A stretch of DNA of 64,000 bases from Pseudomonas sp. 10S4. GTDB lineage: Bacteria; Pseudomonadota; Gammaproteobacteria; Pseudomonadales; Pseudomonadaceae. Both the position numbers and the translations under genes were made by a program. Position 1 is the first letter of the stretch. Each line of letters begins with the position of its first letter. The stretch is from positions 5,704,001 to 5,768,000 of the forward strand of contig NZ_CP133774.1 in NCBI RefSeq assembly GCF_034344865.1, written 5' to 3'. Below are positions 63,641-64,000 of this stretch, piece after piece. The notes under the pieces are model-generated. The model did not search any database. It was not told the origin of the DNA and saw nothing but the letters and a program-made list of their open reading frames with translations.

Positions 63641-64000
63641 TTATCGGGCCAGGATGTATTGCTCGATCGCCTGCGCCGCTCCGTCTTCGGTGTTGGTGCC
63701 CGTGACCACATCGGCCTGACGCTTCACCGCTTCCTCCGCCTGCCCCATGGCAATCGACAACCCGGCGCGATGAAACATCGCCGGATCATTGCCGCCGTCA
63801 CCCAGCGCGGCAGTATGCTCCAGTGGCACACCGAGGTACTCGGCCAGTGTCGCCAGCGCCGCGCCTTTGTTGGCTTGCATCGCGGTCACGTCCAGATAAA
63901 CCGGTTGTGAACGGGACACCTGAGCCTGACCTTCGACCTTGGGCAACAACAGCGCTTCCAGCTCAATCAACAAATCGGTGTTGTTGCTGGTGGCGACGAT
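63641..64000 (-). CDS. Cof-type HAD phosphatase, partial
   Basis: The C-terminal part of a HAD-IIB phosphatase; the start lies beyond the window. The frame stays open from 64000 to the stop at 63641 with K-G-A-A-L-A-T-L-A and the metal-binding G-D-G-G-N-D-P-A-M-F (usually G-D-x-x-N-D), then A-M-G-Q-A-E-E-A-V-K. Members dephosphorylate sugar phosphates or nucleotides in the cytoplasm; the substrate is unknown. Confidence 0.88.
   Translation of the reverse strand: MVATSNNTDLLIELEALLLPKVEGQAQVSRSQPVYLDVTAMQANKGAALATLAEYLGVPLEHTAALGDGGNDPAMFHRAGLSIAMGQAEEAVKRQADVVTGTNTEDGAAQAIEQYILAR

Overview
The window is chromosomal DNA of a fluorescent-group Pseudomonas. The grounds are a complete functional-amyloid (fap) operon, Pseudomonas-typical small families (DUF2790, DUF1652), LpxO, a Ku/LigD pair, the RimK-like/GNAT-C39 pair, and many REP-type inverted repeats between convergent genes. 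No rRNA, complete tRNA or CRISPR array was seen.

Layout. Positions 1-18.8 kb are ordinary core and accessory genes: small exported proteins, ecotin, a catalytic-domain-only threonine dehydratase behind what looks like a leaderless leader-peptide attenuator, a CorA-type transporter, a divergent ATP-grasp ligase / GNAT-peptidase pair, a PQQ-type sugar dehydrogenase, Ku and LigD for end joining, LpxO, and a TetR-type regulator divergent from a glutathione S-transferase with two matching operators. From about 19.2 to 42.0 kb lies mobile DNA: decayed phage genes, a decayed integrase (A), then a segment of about 21.4 kb bounded by two 50-bp near-identical copies of the 5' end of ybiT. That segment holds a GIY-YIG-like gene, an IS1182-type insertion sequence, a LysE exporter, a type I secretion operon (ABC, HlyD, outer-membrane barrel, two small proteins, a 1766-residue repeat protein with a C-terminal metzincin domain, TolC), a P2-like tail/lysis remnant (U fragment, X, D, GH19 endolysin, Rz/Rz1) and a second integrase (B) directly against ybiT. 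From 42 to 64 kb the core resumes: ybiT, an MFS transporter, an alpha/beta hydrolase, azoR/LysR, uppP, a chemoreceptor, pnuC with a NadR-like kinase, fapABCDEF, a VpsR-like sigma-54 activator, a delta-60 repeat protein, nhaB and a partial HAD phosphatase.

The type I operon is the most distinctive system. One strand encodes the exporter, the outer-membrane channel and a very long substrate made of sixteen 61-residue repeats in phase, a Pro/Asp linker and a zinc-protease-like domain. The likely product is a secreted or surface protease/adhesin.

Caution: about ten otherwise conserved genes are each broken by one single-base indel (nhaB by two), mostly a homopolymer one base short. This pattern fits sequencing or assembly error better than biological decay, so these 'pseudogenes' may be intact in the organism. 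The decayed phage genes at 19.5-20.6 kb carry many lesions and are probably truly dead.
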